Assembly: GCA_033782935.1 (NCBI GenBank)
Contig: JAWQEG010000506.1
Location: forward strand, 976,001-1,040,000
DNA length: 64,000 nt
Direction of reading: 5' to 3'
From: Petrolisthes cinctipes
Lineage: Eukaryota; Arthropoda; Malacostraca; Decapoda; Porcellanidae
The position numbers were made by a program, and so were the translations under genes. Below, one piece after another: positions 21,876 through 31,560 of the stretch. How positions within the stretch are numbered: the stretch's first letter is position 1; each line of letters begins with the position of its first letter. The notes under the pieces were generated by a model that saw only the letters and a program-made list of their open reading frames with translations, was not told the origin of the DNA and searched no databases.

Positions 21876-22766
21876 CCTCCGGCTGTCGCTCCGGAACCCG
21901 CTCCTTTTCCCCCTCCTCCCGCTGCTGCTCCCGTCGAGGGCGCGAGTCCTCCCGGGGATGCGGGAGTCATTATTGTTCCTCCCGTTTCCCCGGGACTCGA
22001 GTCTCCGTCGGGCGACGTAGCTGAGGAGTTGGTTACCTCCTCACCTCCTTCCCCGTCACCCCCTCCTGCGGGCGACGGATACCTTCCCTACTCTTGGGCT
22101 CTTCTCCCTCCTACCTGGACCCACTCTTCGGAGGAGGGCAGACTGGTGGCTTGGTCTCCGGACACGGCTCAACCAGACGTGTGGACCCGGAGGGATGACG
22201 TCCTGGTGAAGTGGGGGGCGGATGAGAAGGGCGACGCTATTCCCTTCTACAAGGTCCGTCCTATCTCAGCGCCCGTACCCACTTCATCGAGGGTGTCCTC
22301 TGCGGCTACCCTGGACGCGATGGGTTTTCTGGTGGAGTACAGCCAGTTGCACTTGTCCGAGGAGGATTGACCGCTCCCACGGGAACACGGCGGTCCTCCT
22401 TTCCCCGGACGCGTACTTCCCAGGAGATAAGGGCGAAGGGGACCTGGACATCCCAGCCCTTCTCCTCAAGTCCCTGGACCACCAGAGACACAGCGAGCCC
22501 AGGAAGCCCCCTCCTCCGTCTTTCCCCGTCATCCTCCCTCATTCCCGTGCCCCCCCGGGCTTGAGGGAATGCCTGTGGAAGACGGAGAAGGAGCCCCCGG
22601 TCCCCTATCAGCTGAAGGAGCCCGATGGCAAGTTGCGACAGGCGGAGTCTGCTACCCGCTTAGAGTTGGCCCACACCATCTCCACGGGGGCAGCCGCCTC
22701 ACTTATCAGGGACTGCCTCAACGCCCTTACCAACACCTACCACGAGATGTCGGGTATACAACTAGC
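21876..22766 (+). pseudogene. DIRS gag-like ORF, second part, frameshifted
   Basis: A Pro-rich stretch leads into DGYLPYSWALLPPTWTHSSE and GFLVEYSQLHLSEED, where the frame ends at 22368. One frame over, it continues as LLSPDAYFPG and ESATRLELAHTISTGAAASL to AMINO-terminal helices ending YHEMSGIQLA. The two halves read as one protein with a single-base shift near 22366. The exon ends AGC|GTGAGT at 22766. This is the capsid-like part of gag in helix-rich, Leu/Ala-rich sequence. Confidence 0.6.
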
Positions 22767-22884
22767 GTGAGTACCTTACTCGTGTGTCATGTTACTTAAG
22801 GGATACGGGGTAGAGGGTCTCTCTGTTACTCCCGGGTACTTATCCCCGGGTTCGCTGGGTTTTTTCCTTGTTTACCCCTTACAG
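22767..22884 (+). other. Intron 1 of the DIRS-like element
   Basis: 118 bp from GTGAGTACC to CCCCTTACAG. Upstream coding ends with two bases of a codon (GC) and downstream begins with one base (T), restoring an Ala codon and an open frame of about 86 codons broken by a single TAG. Without removal the gag frame stops at the donor (GTGA). The T-rich 3' end (TTTTTTCCTTGTTTACCCC) is a good polypyrimidine tract. Confidence 0.7.
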
Positions 22885-23145
22885 TGACACCCTCTCTTCC
22901 ATGGCCACCGTGATGGAGGGCGTGGCGGCGATGGCGACCCACAATATGCGGGAGGAGGCGAAGGCTTTCGCTTAGGCGAGACTGGCAGCCCGCCAGGCGG
23001 CGGCTAAATCTGCGCCGGAGATGGCACAGAGGGGAGTGATGCGAGCTGCCCCCCTGTCCCCTGCCCTCTTCGATCAACCGGCGACAGATACAATCTTCGC
23101 CTCCCTCCCAGCGGTAATCAATTTACCAAAACCCTCTACCTCCAA
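22885..23145 (+). pseudogene. DIRS gag-like ORF, third part with one stop
   Basis: Reads DTLSSMATVMEGVAAMATHN, MREEAKAFA, then TAG at 22973-22975, then ARLAARQAAAKSAPEMAQRG and a block ending LPKPSTS. An amphipathic, Ala-rich helical segment typical of DIRS gag C-termini. The exon ends CCAA|GTAAGT. Confidence 0.55.
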
Positions 23146-23248
23146 GTAAGTACCTCTCGTTGTTCTTCTTACCTGAGTTTTCACGGGAGGTGAAATGGAA
23201 GGATTTTTCGCGTCTACTTTGGTTCCTAATCGTTCTGTTTGTCCGTAG
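23146..23248 (+). other. Intron 2 of the DIRS-like element
   Basis: 103 bp from GTAAGTACC to TTTGTCCGTAG. Joining AA|G restores a Lys codon and continues the gag frame into a Pro/Arg/Gln-rich tail, PRAPQPSRPAYQPRRPSQPS. Confidence 0.7.
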
Positions 23249-23576
23249 GCCACGTGCCCCACAGCCATCCAGACCAGCCTACCAGCCCCGAAGGCCCTCC
23301 CAGCCCTCCAGGCTACCGAGGCCCTCCTATCCCACTCCCCCGAAGGCACACAACAGGCCCTCCCAGAGGGGCCAGCAGCCTTTTCGAGGGCTCCAAGCCC
23401 TACTCCAAACCCAAGTCCTCCTTCAACCACCCCTCCCAGAAGGACCGCTCCACTTGAGGGTCCCACTCTGGGCTGCCTCACAGGGTGGTCAGCAGCCTGG
23501 CCCGCCCACGGCTGGGCAGCAAGGATAATTCGCCAGGGCCTGTCATGGCCCTGGATTACTGTTCCGGTGAGTAACT
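23249..23576 (+). CDS. DIRS gag tail and start of pol, overlapping frames
   Basis: In the gag frame the exon encodes a Pro/Arg/Gln-rich basic tail ending at 23528. In another frame, from about 23475, it reads GCLTGWSAAWPAHGWAARII and RQGLSWPWITVP, the block preceding RT in DIRS pol (a G.L..(F/W)...W pattern ending in G....W). Gag and pol thus overlap in different frames here, as in known DIRS elements. The pol frame ends at GTTCCG|GTGAGT in phase 0. Confidence 0.55.
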
Positions 23577-23773
23577 GTTATCTCTCCTGTTCTGACATAT
23601 GACTTATGCCTAATCCCGTCCTTGGGTTACCGTTAGGTCAAAATCAGAGTTTCCCTTGCGGTCAAAATCTCTGCCTCTCCCGTCATTCACCCTCCAACCA
23701 CCCCGGGTCCCTCGGGCCCCGGGGGATTAGGATTAACGGTACTCTCACTGACACCTGTCTCTTCCCGTTACAG
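23577..23773 (+). other. Intron 3 of the DIRS-like element
   Basis: 197 bp from GTGAGTAAC to CTTCCCGTTACAG, inside pol just before RT. Removal joins ...WITVP to PLRLPP in the same frame. It lies within the pol coding region, so removal would be needed to express RT with its N-terminal block. Confidence 0.7.
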
Positions 23774-25243
23774 CCACTACGTCTACCTCCTGCCTCAACC
23801 AAAGTGTCACTTTCGGTCGTCCCGCATGTGTTAGAAATGTGGGAAAAAGGGGTAGTGGAGCGGGCGACGGGAAGGGTCTTTCTTTCTCGTTTATTCACGG
23901 TCCCCAAAAAGGACCAGGGAAAAACGAGATTGGTGATGGACCTGAGCAAGCTAAACAAATTTGTGAAAACATTACGTTTCAGGATGGTTTCGGTTGCTCA
24001 GGTCCGCACAGTTCTGAGGAAGGGAGACTGGTTAGCATCCCTGGATCTCAAGGATGCGTACTGGCACGTCCCAATCCACCCCAGGTTTCGCCGTTTTCTG
24101 GCCTTCCAGGTGGGGACCGAGACGTTCCAGTTTACCAGGCTCCCTTTCGGTCTTTCTCTAGCTCCGCGAGTCTTCACAAAGCTCGTGAGGGTGGTGGCAT
24201 CCCGTCTGGCAGAGGCGGGTGTCCCCACCCTCATGTACCTGGACGATTGGTTGCTTCACGCCCCTTCCAAGGAGCAGGTAGCAAACAACGTCCGGGTAGC
24301 GAGGAGAGTGCTAGAGGAAATGGGGTTAATTTTGAACATCCCCAAGTCCTCTCTCACTCCCACTCGCAAACTGTGTTGGCTAGGAATAGAGTGGGACTCT
24401 CTTTCGGCCACCCTCTCTCTCGCTCCAGACAACGCCCGCCGGACCCTCCGCCACGTCCGCCAGGCGCATTTTTCCCGTACTTTCTCTCGCCGCCAGTGGG
24501 AATCATTGCTCGGGTCCCTAAATTTCGCGGCCCCTGCAATGCCCCTGGGACGATTGAAACACAGGAGGCTGACGCGGGAGGTAAACCTCCACCTGTCCCC
24601 CGCACACAGGGACCTTCCCAGGCAAGTGTCCCCCTCTCTCCACCGCCTCCTTCGCCCCTGGCTACGTCCCGGTGCCCTGCGTCAGCGGGTCCCCTGGGTG
24701 TTCCCTCCCCCGGGGATCACGGTGGCGACAGACGCATCGGACGATTGGGCGGACGCCCTATCCAGGTTCAGGGGGACGTCAGTCGAGTGGCAACTGCGTC
24801 CCCTTGTGTTCGAGTCTCTCTGCCTTCGCTACGGGACACCGGAGGTGGACCTATTCGCCTCCCCATCCACGGCCCTACTTCCTCTGTTCCTGACATTCTC
24901 ATCCAGAACAGAGGCGGGAGGCCCGGACGCCTTCACAGAGGACTGGAACAGGTGGGGGCATCTCTACCTCTTCCCACCCCCAGCTACGTCAGTCCTCCTG
25001 AAGGCGATCCTCAAGCTGCGCACGTTCAGGGGGAGGGTTCTCCTCATAGCCCCCCTCTGGCCAGCACAGCCGTGGTTCGGAGAGTTGTCCAGGTGGTGCC
25101 CTCATCCCCTTCAGTTGAGATCGGCGTGCCTCTCCAGCACCCTGTCTGCACCACTCCAAGCGTCACTGAAACTACACGCTTGGAGTTTCTACGGGGAGTC
25201 CTCAGCAAAAGATTCACTAAGGAGACAGTGGACAAGATGTTGA
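23774..25243 (+). CDS. DIRS reverse transcriptase with shortened RNase H
   Basis: The RT domain runs through FTVPKKDQGKTRLVMDLSKL, motif A (LASLDLKDAYWHVPIHPRFR), motif B (RLPFGLSLAPRVFTKL) and motif C (LMYLDDWLLHAP), so the catalytic aspartates are intact. RNase H starts at VATDAS (about 24723), but within a few residues the sequence reads ADALSR, normally about 70-80 residues later. The core with the other catalytic acids is deleted in frame. The conserved DIRS connector follows (VEWQLRPLVFESLCLRYGTP, EVDLFASPS, LIAPLWPAQPWF). The frame closes at 25243, overlapping the recombinase frame. Cytoplasmic or nuclear cDNA synthesis would be its role; without a complete RNase H this copy is probably inactive. 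Confidence 0.85.
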   Translation, partial: PLRLPPASTKVSLSVVPHVLEMWEKGVVERATGRVFLSRLFTVPKKDQGKTRLVMDLSKLNKFVKTLRFRMVSVAQVRTVLRKGDWLASLDLKDAYWHVPIHPRFRRFLAFQVGTETFQFTRLPFGLSLAPRVFTKLVRVVASRLAEAGVPTLMYLDDWLLHAPSKEQVANNVRVARRVLEEMGLILNIPKSSLTPTRKLCWLGIEWDSLSATLSLAPDNARRTLRHVRQAHFSRTFSRRQWESLLGSLNFAAPAMPLGRLKHRRLTREVNLHLSPAHRDLPRQVSPSLHRLLRPWLRPGALRQRVPWVFPPPGITVATDASDDWADALSRFRGTSVEWQLRPLVFESLCLRYGTPEVDLFASPSTALLPLFLTFSSRTEAGGPDAFTEDWNRWGHLYLFPPPATSVLLKAILKLRTFRGRVLLIAPLWPAQPWFGELSRWCPHPLQLRSACLSSTLSAPLQASLKLHAWSFYGESSAKDSLRRQWTRC

Positions 25244-26223
25244 AGGCTCATCGTCAGTCGTCGGTGCGACAGTACGAATCGTGCTGGAAAAGATTCCAGG
25301 ACTTCTTGCGAAGACACCCCTCCATGGTCATCTCGGAGGACACAGTCCTGGAATTCCTCACGTGGCTTGCCGATTCCACCAACAGGGCCCCGGCGACGGT
25401 GCTTGCGCATCACGCAGCCCTGTCTGATCCCCTCCTCCTGGGTTTTAACATTAAAGTTTCGGAGAGGCCTCTCTCTCTCCTGAGGATGGGGATTCGGGCG
25501 GGGTCCGCACCTCACCGGGCCCAGACGCCCTCCTGGTCCCTTCACCACGTCCTTTCCTACCTGACCTTCGAGGGGGTCCCTCTGGAGGTTTGTCACCTCC
25601 TCCAGAAAGCTCTCTTCCTGCTCGCCTTAGCTACAGGGTACAGGGCATCTCAGTTGGCAGCCCTGACCCGTCACACAGCTTTTTCTTCCGTAAGCCCTAA
25701 CCTTACTTCCTTAACTATCTTCCCCTCTCCTGCTTTTCTAACTAAGAACGAGCAGGCTGACGACAGAATTGGCCCTCTCGCAGTACCCTCGTTCCTGAGG
25801 GATGGAAGTTTCCACCCCCTCTGCCCAGTCCACGCCTTTTCAGCATACGTGGAGGCGACGAGAGGGGCTTCTCCGGACCACCTCTTCTACAACTCTAGGT
25901 CCGGTAACCCTCTCTTCCCTAGGTCAATCGCTCGCCTTCTCTGCCGAGTGATAGAGAACGGGGATCCCGGACACGCCCCCAGGGCTCACAGCGTTAGGGG
26001 CGTGGCCGCCTCCCTCGCCTTCCTCAGGACTCACTCGGTGGAGAGGGTCAGGGATTTGGGGGGTTGGACTTCCACTTCCTCCTTCAGGACGAGGTACCTG
26101 TTCCACTCGCTCTCCCCTACCCCCTGTGTGGCTATGGGTACTCCACCCTCCATTCCCCAGGGTCCCCGCGGGAGACACATGGGGGGGAGGGGCCGCCCGA
26201 AGAGAAAAGGTCGGGCGACTTAA
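25150..26223 (+). CDS. DIRS tyrosine recombinase
   Basis: This frame is +1 relative to RT. The SAM-like N-terminal core-binding part reads FTKETVDKMLKAHRQSSVRQ, YESCWKRFQDFLRRHP. The catalytic domain follows: box I arginine in LALATGYRASQLAAL, box II HSVRGVAASLAF (H-x-x-R) and the tyrosine in SSFRTRYLF, so R-H-R-Y are present. It ends in a basic tail (RGRPKRKG). It would integrate a circular cDNA intermediate. The frame is open for a long way upstream (to 23839), but that part is only the complementary reading of RT. The recombinase appears intact. Confidence 0.85.
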   Translation, partial: TTPSVTETTRLEFLRGVLSKRFTKETVDKMLKAHRQSSVRQYESCWKRFQDFLRRHPSMVISEDTVLEFLTWLADSTNRAPATVLAHHAALSDPLLLGFNIKVSERPLSLLRMGIRAGSAPHRAQTPSWSLHHVLSYLTFEGVPLEVCHLLQKALFLLALATGYRASQLAALTRHTAFSSVSPNLTSLTIFPSPAFLTKNEQADDRIGPLAVPSFLRDGSFHPLCPVHAFSAYVEATRGASPDHLFYNSRSGNPLFPRSIARLLCRVIENGDPGHAPRAHSVRGVAASLAFLRTHSVERVRDLGGWTSTSSFRTRYLFHSLSPTPCVAMGTPPSIPQGPRGRHMGGRGRPKRKGRAT

Positions 26224-26833
26224 GTCCCGTCACTATCATCCCATACCTCATCCACATCTTGTACAGCTTCATGCTCATCCCCATTCTATCATACGTGTAC
26301 ATATGGTGCGGGAAAAAATAAATTACATTGTTACGGAATTCTTGTGTATTCATTTTCCAAACAATTACCTTACTATGATGAGTGACAGGATATGTTATTA
26401 CACAGGATGTCTGCATCCTAGTGTCCTCCTTCATCCCCTCGGGATCACATTACCTGAGCGAGGGCCATAGCCCTAGCTCAGAGGACTTGAATAGGGGGGG
26501 GGGGAAGGGGGGGGGGTTTGCCTTGGTCACCTCCCCCTCCTCTCCTAGACCCGAACCCTCGAGTCTGCCTATAAAGACTTTATGTGTAACAATTCTGGTC
26601 TATAACAGAATGGTCTACGGGTATATGGGATAAGCTACTACATCCCCACCACGGCTACTTACCTAGCCAGTGTTGGGAGGTGCTTTAGCTTCTGCCTCAC
26701 CGGGCTCGGTTACCTTTCCTGCTCTCCGCTCTCAACCACTCTTAACTAGCACGTGATTGCCTCCACCTCACCTCCCACCTACCGCATCGCATGCATAGCA
26801 ATCCAGCTGTGCTGGTTTCACTATACCAATAAT
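26224..26833 (+). other. DIRS 3' untranslated region and terminal repeat
   Basis: Includes G-runs at 26499-26518. From about 26390 to 26833 it is the inverted counterpart of 17535-18230. The terminal portion resembles the 5' terminus in its outermost 39 bp, then diverges. Confidence 0.7.
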
Positions 26834-26834
26834 A

Positions 26835-27209
26835 GTGCATTTGTCGCGGCTTCTAGCCGCTTAAATTGTATTTATTGGTTGTGAAACCAGCACAGCTTTG
26901 ACTGTCCCACCCACCTCCCGATGCGGCAGGCATTCACTTTCTTTCTCATTGGAGTGACCGAGCAGTATTCAGTGGAGGAGGGGCTTAATACCTCACCATG
27001 CCACCACCAGGTGGCTCCACTATCAGTACAGCGCCAGATTTGAATTTTTATTTACTTCTGATGATCGTCACGGAATAGACCCTTCCAACCCAGATTATGC
27101 CTATACGGGGCCTGGGCTTGAGAAGGGGCGTATTCTATAGCAATCCAGCTGTGCTGGTTTCACAACCAATAAATACAATTTAAGCGGCTAGAAGCCGCGA
27201 CAAATGCAC
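26835..27209. mobile_element. 375-bp inverted-repeat unit, second copy, inverted
   Basis: Same length and 63-bp ends as 17159-17533 in opposite orientation, with a handful of substitutions, again TA-bordered (26833-26834, 27210-27211). The two units bracket 17535-26833 symmetrically, giving an inverted repeat of about 1.1 kb on each side. Confidence 0.75.
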
Positions 27210-27211
27210 TA

Positions 27212-27849
27212 ATCTTGCTGCTCCATGTCTCCCTGTTATGGGGATACAAAACAGGTGATCCGAGGCGAGGACTAGGGTAGCTGTAAAATCATCCTTGAGA
27301 GCTTGGACATGACAGCAAGAGTGACATGTGCAGCTTGGTAGGACGGTAGGCAACAACCGGAGCCGTATAGTTTATCAATGGTTTGTTTGAATTTGGTAAG
27401 GACCACCGTGAGGTGAGGAAACTACTTTGAAAACTTCCCAGCCAAGCAGAACAGAAGACTGGTGAGTCAAGCAGTTACCTGAAATGTCTGGGGAGGCAAA
27501 GCCAAACTATGACTAAACAAACTTTTGTGGGAATTTATGGGGACCAACAGTTGCCCCACCGCTGGAAGACATACCTCAATTGAAACCCTACGTCAGCACA
27601 GGGTAGGGTGTCTCGTTCTTGGTAAAGAATGATTGACGTTTCGGAGAACCCTGGTGACCACCTGCGAATCATTACGGGAAAAGAGGGACGTAAAAACGTC
27701 ACTGTCAGGGAGGCCAGTGACTGGAAAAACCTCCGAGTTTGAGTGTTGTTACAACTCTGAGAACGTTTTGAAACGTTATCGCATTCGCTCTCCTATTTCC
27801 CTCACGCGGCAAAGAGGCCGTGTGTTATAAACTCTCATGAACTAGCTGC
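27212..27849. other. Unassigned stretch in the DIRS cluster
   Basis: Moderate-GC sequence between the 375-bp unit and a tandem-repeat block. No protein similarity recognised; short frames only. Confidence 0.5.
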
Positions 27850-28620
27850 CGTAGGCTGAGTCCCAGGTACCCCCTAGGCTGGGACCCCAGGTTCAGGTCC
27901 AGCTAGCCACTAGGTTCAGGTCCAGGTAGCCACTAGGTTCAGGTCCAGGTAGCCCCTAGGCTGAGGACCATGTCGCAATAGGTTGAGCCCCGGGTAGCGC
28001 CCTAGGTTGTGCATAGGTAGCGCCTTGGCTGAGCCCGAGGTAGCCCCTAGGTTGTGCACAGGTAGAACCTTGGCTGTGGTCGAAGCCTAGCTGGCTAGGT
28101 CCCAGCAGGCCTCTCAGTCAGTACCCTCCCGGGTTGTTGGTTGAGTGGGTCCTGCTATTGGTGCTAGGTTGTGCATAGGCAGCACCTAGATAGTGGAGGA
28201 GACTGGCTGGCCAGGTCCTCGCAGGCTTGTCAGTCAGTACCCTACTGGGTCCTTGGCTGAGCGGGTCCTGCTCTTGGCCCTAGGTTGTGCATGGGTAGAA
28301 CCCTAGCTGGCCAGGTCTTAACAGGTTTATCAGTCGGGACCCTACCGGGTCCTTGGCTGAGCGGGTCCTGCTGTTGGCACTAGGTTGTGCATGGGTAGCA
28401 CCCTAGGCTGTGGTAGGAGCCTAGCTGGCCAGGTCCTAGCAGGTTTGTCAGTTAGTACCCTACCGGGTCCTTGGCTGAGAGGGACCTGCTCTTTGGTACT
28501 AGGTTGTGCATGGGTAGGTCCCTAGGCTGTGGTCGGAGCCTAGTTGGCAGGGACCTGCAGGTTCTTCAGTCGGTACCCCACCGGGTCCTTAGCTGAGGAG
28601 GACCTGTATTTGGTGCTACG
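27850..28620. repeat. Tandem repeat block: about 24-bp units, then about 115-bp units
   Basis: First come near-copies of TAGGTTCAGGTCCAGGTAGC (27850-27990). From about 28010 roughly five longer imperfect units follow, each with TAGGTTGTGCATGGGTAG, GGCCAGGTCC..GCAGG, a TCAGT..GTACC block and CCGGGTCCTTGGCTGAGCGG. The larger unit contains the smaller core, so it may be a higher-order expansion. It probably lies in the variable gag region of the minus-strand copy, next to its gag fragment. Confidence 0.7.
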
Positions 28621-29059
28621 CTTGCTCCCTCGGGAGCGGCTCTTTGAGCGCGTCCGCGGGGGAGAAGGAGCCTTTCCTTGCTGGGCCCTGGTACCTGGGA
28701 GGTGACCAGGGGTGCAGCCCGACGGTCTGACCCCCTCCTGCTGAGGTGGTAACCTCGGGGGGGTTATCAGAGCCGACTAAAGGAAGGAGAGGAGGCCTCT
28801 CGGGGTGCTAGGGACCCGAAACCCTGTGAACCTGAGGGTGAGACCTCCTCCTGGACTCGTGCTTGCACCCCCGAGAGCGGCTCGAGGAGCTCGCCCTTGG
28901 GGAGACGAAGCAGCTTCCCTGCTGGGTCCTGGTACCGGTCAGGTAGCCAGGGGGGCCAGCGTGGTGGTCTGGCTCGCTTCCGGGAATGGTGGGAAACCAC
29001 GGAAGGGAGGCACAGAACCATCCAGGGAAGGCGATGGGGACTCGGCGGGGTGCTAGGAG

Positions 29060-29215
29060 CTTGATCCCCTGTGACCCCGAGAGGCACGTAGCAGGAACTT
29101 ACTCCTGGGAGTGCAGAAGCATGTGTGGGGTGAACAGTGGTGATGCACGTCGAGGAACAACCTCACGGTGCAGCCAGAAGAAGCACACAAGGCACGAGTG
29201 GACTGCGGGAGAAAA
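29060..29215 (-). pseudogene. DIRS gag H/C-motif exon, copy 4
   Basis: Minus strand reads STRALCASSGCTVRLFLDVH then HHCSPHTCFCTPRS, the same exon start and motif as the other copies, after a TCTCCCGCAG acceptor. The motif continues imperfectly and the frame then diverges. Confidence 0.6.
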
Positions 29216-29989
29216 AAAGGGGTTAACACGTGAACCCACGTGTACACACATGGAAAAACACAAAACACCCCGAGGGAGGAAAACACTAACTCCCAAGGCA
29301 AAACACTAACCCACACATACTCACCCCCACACTGCTGGGGAAAAACCCCGCAAACACGGTCCCCAAAAGCCGAGAGTAGACCCTAGGAAACCCAAGGAGG
29401 GAGAGGGTTTTAAAGGAGGAACTTGTTACTCTACCAGAAAGTAATAAGCTTCTCTTACCCCCAATAAGGGCAAGCACAAAGTAAGAGTTATGTAAGAAGA
29501 AAGATAGAAAGTCTTACTACCCTACCGCATAATGTTAAAAAGTATAAAAACTGTACTGAATTGTAAGAAAAGAGAAGGTACTGAATGTTGAAAAAAACAG
29601 TACTGCACGAAGAAGAATGCTACAACGCAGACTAAGAACAGTACAGTAGTAGCAAGAAGTCAAGCAGGTGTAGTGAGTAAAACGTTGCTTGGTAAGGCAG
29701 CTACAGAAGTGCAGGCAACATTATCAGAATAATATCCTAAGACACTAAAAGAGCTGACAAGGAAAAACACCAAAAAGGTGCAGAGGCCCCAAGACACAGG
29801 GGAGAAGGGACACGTGCAAATAAATAACCTAACTCCCCACAGGGCTAAAAAACCCGAGGAGAAAAAACCCAAACAAGTACTCACCGCACACGGGGGAAGA
29901 CAGTCACAGCGTGAGCACACACACCAATCAACACACACACGGGGAAAATCCCCACACAAGGGGCAAACACGCACACGTGTTCGCGCCAT

Positions 29990-30150
29990 GTGCAGAGAAA
30001 AACACAACATACAGCCTTCCACACTACACACCAAAGGGTCGCAAGCCTTGGGGGTGAAGCAGGGTGCGTAGGGCGAACGATGCTGGTGGCCGACAGGGGA
30101 CACCCACACACTACACCCCGAAGAGGCACACAAGGCACGAGTAGACTGCG
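29990..30150 (-). pseudogene. DIRS gag H/C-motif exon, copy 3
   Basis: Minus strand reads STRALCASSGCSVWVSPVGH then QHRSPYAPCFTPKACDPLVC. This aligns with the plus-strand exon at 21091-21220; a CTCCCGCAG-type acceptor precedes it, as in the other copies. Some motif positions have changed (H-C to H-R). Confidence 0.6.
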
Positions 30151-31487
30151 GGAGAAAAAACTCACAAAAAAGGGGGTTAACACGTGAAGCCACGCGTACA
30201 AAGACACACACAAAAATAATAGGACACGGGCAGAGGGGGATAGCAAGCCCCCTCGGACCCGGGAACGAACCCCAAACAAAAAACCCCCACATGCACCAAC
30301 CCGGGAAAAAACCCCGAAAGGCAAAAAAAAAAACCCCGCGGGGGCTGGGAAACAACCTCCGGTCTGCAGGCCCCAAAGGAGAGGCACAGACAGCCTGATG
30401 GGCAATTCCCAGGGTAACAGACACACTGGGAAGACACCAGAAAAAAACCCAAAAATACGCTGGGAAGGGGAAACGAGAACCTGGCACAATCCTCGCTCCC
30501 CGCACCCCACGTAACACTAAACCACACTCGGGGGAAACAACAATAAGGGGCTAAGTAGTCCTACACCCGCACCACGTGGGGAGGAAAGTGCCCCACGTGG
30601 GGAGGAAAAAACCTCGCTAACACCAAAAAAAAAACGAGGAAAAATACACCAAATGACGTGTACTAGTGGCAGGAGGAAGGGAGGCAGGACAGGGAAGGGG
30701 AAAAAACCCCGAAAAGTAGCCCCCAACATACTAGGCAGCCTGAAGGGCCAAAAAACCCAGGAACACCACACTGGGAACAAGCAAAAACACACTTAAAAAC
30801 ACGTAAGGGAGAGGATGGGCACAATTTTTGCTCCCCCCAAACCGCGTGGACTAACACAATACTCGGGGAGGGCACAAGAGGGCTACAAGCCCCCACACAC
30901 ACACCACGTGGGGAGGTAAAGGCCCCACGTGGGGAGGTCAAACCTCGCTAAAAACCTAAAAAAACCCGAGGAAAACACACCAAATAAGTGTACTAGTGGC
31001 AGGAGGAAGGGTGAGAGGGGGATAAGGGGAGAAAACCCCGAAAAAAGGAGGCCCAAATGAGCCCCCTCCACTAGGGAAGAAAATGAACTAGCCCTAGGAA
31101 AGGAAATATTCCCACAATAACACCCTAAACTCCCAAAACACACACACATCTGCATAGCAGGCAGGCCACTAGACACCAAAGAAACGATAGCAGGAACACG
31201 TGACACAATACCGTAGCGTAGTAGCGAGGAGCGAAGATGTTGACAGGTACGTGTTCCGCGACAGAGTGACCGAGCGGTATTCAGCGGAGGAGGGGCTTAA
31301 TACCTCACCACGCCACCACCAGGTGGCTCCACTATCAGTACAGCGCCAGATTTGAATTTTTATTTACTTCTGATGATCGTCACGGAATAGACCCTTCCAA
31401 CCCAGATTATGCCTATACGGGGCCTGGGCTTGAGAAGGGGCGTATTCTATAGCAATCCAGCTGTGCTGGTTTCACTATACCAATAAT

Positions 31488-31560
31488 AACAATAATAATG
31501 GTGGCCTGTTGTCTGAAATATTTAGAAGGAATCAGTTGCTCCATCTTTACCAACACTGTA
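31488..31560. repeat. Foldback element, right half
   Basis: AATAATGGTGGCCTGTTGTC, a degraded TTAGAAGGAATCAG arm and GTTGCTCCAT...TTACCAACAC complete the element whose left half is at 17105-17158. Confidence 0.7.

Larger units (their letters stand above)
20052..26833 (+). mobile_element. DIRS-like tyrosine-recombinase retrotransposon, 6.8 kb
   Basis: The ends are inverted: ATTATTGGTATAGTGAAACC... at 20052 and the inverse ending CCAATAAT at 26833, sharing about 39 bp before the two termini diverge. In order it carries an untranslated leader, gag, RT, a shortened RNase H and a tyrosine recombinase, with spliceosomal-type introns. There are no LTRs, integrase or protease, as expected of DIRS elements, which insert by recombinase without target duplications. 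DIRS1-like elements are known to be widespread in Decapoda. A gag frameshift (near 22366), a gag stop (22973) and an RNase H deletion make this copy defective. Confidence 0.85.
28621..31487 (-). mobile_element. DIRS-like 5' half, minus strand
   Basis: Read on the minus strand from 31487, the terminus (ATTATTGGTATAGTGAAACC), terminal region and leader match 20052-21090 with moderate divergence. Two gag N-terminal exon copies follow (about 30150-29990 and 29215-29060), then an Arg-rich gag segment (29087-28767). RT and recombinase are absent. A partial duplication of the leader and gag exon is implied, since leader-like sequence also appears between the two gag copies. Confidence 0.6.

Noticed and set aside
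23839..25150. Upstream two-thirds of a 794-codon open frame ahead of the recombinase
   Set aside because: It overlaps RT in another frame, has no domain and is Pro/Gly/Arg-rich as expected from GC-rich antiphase reading. Only the part after about 25150 is recombinase.
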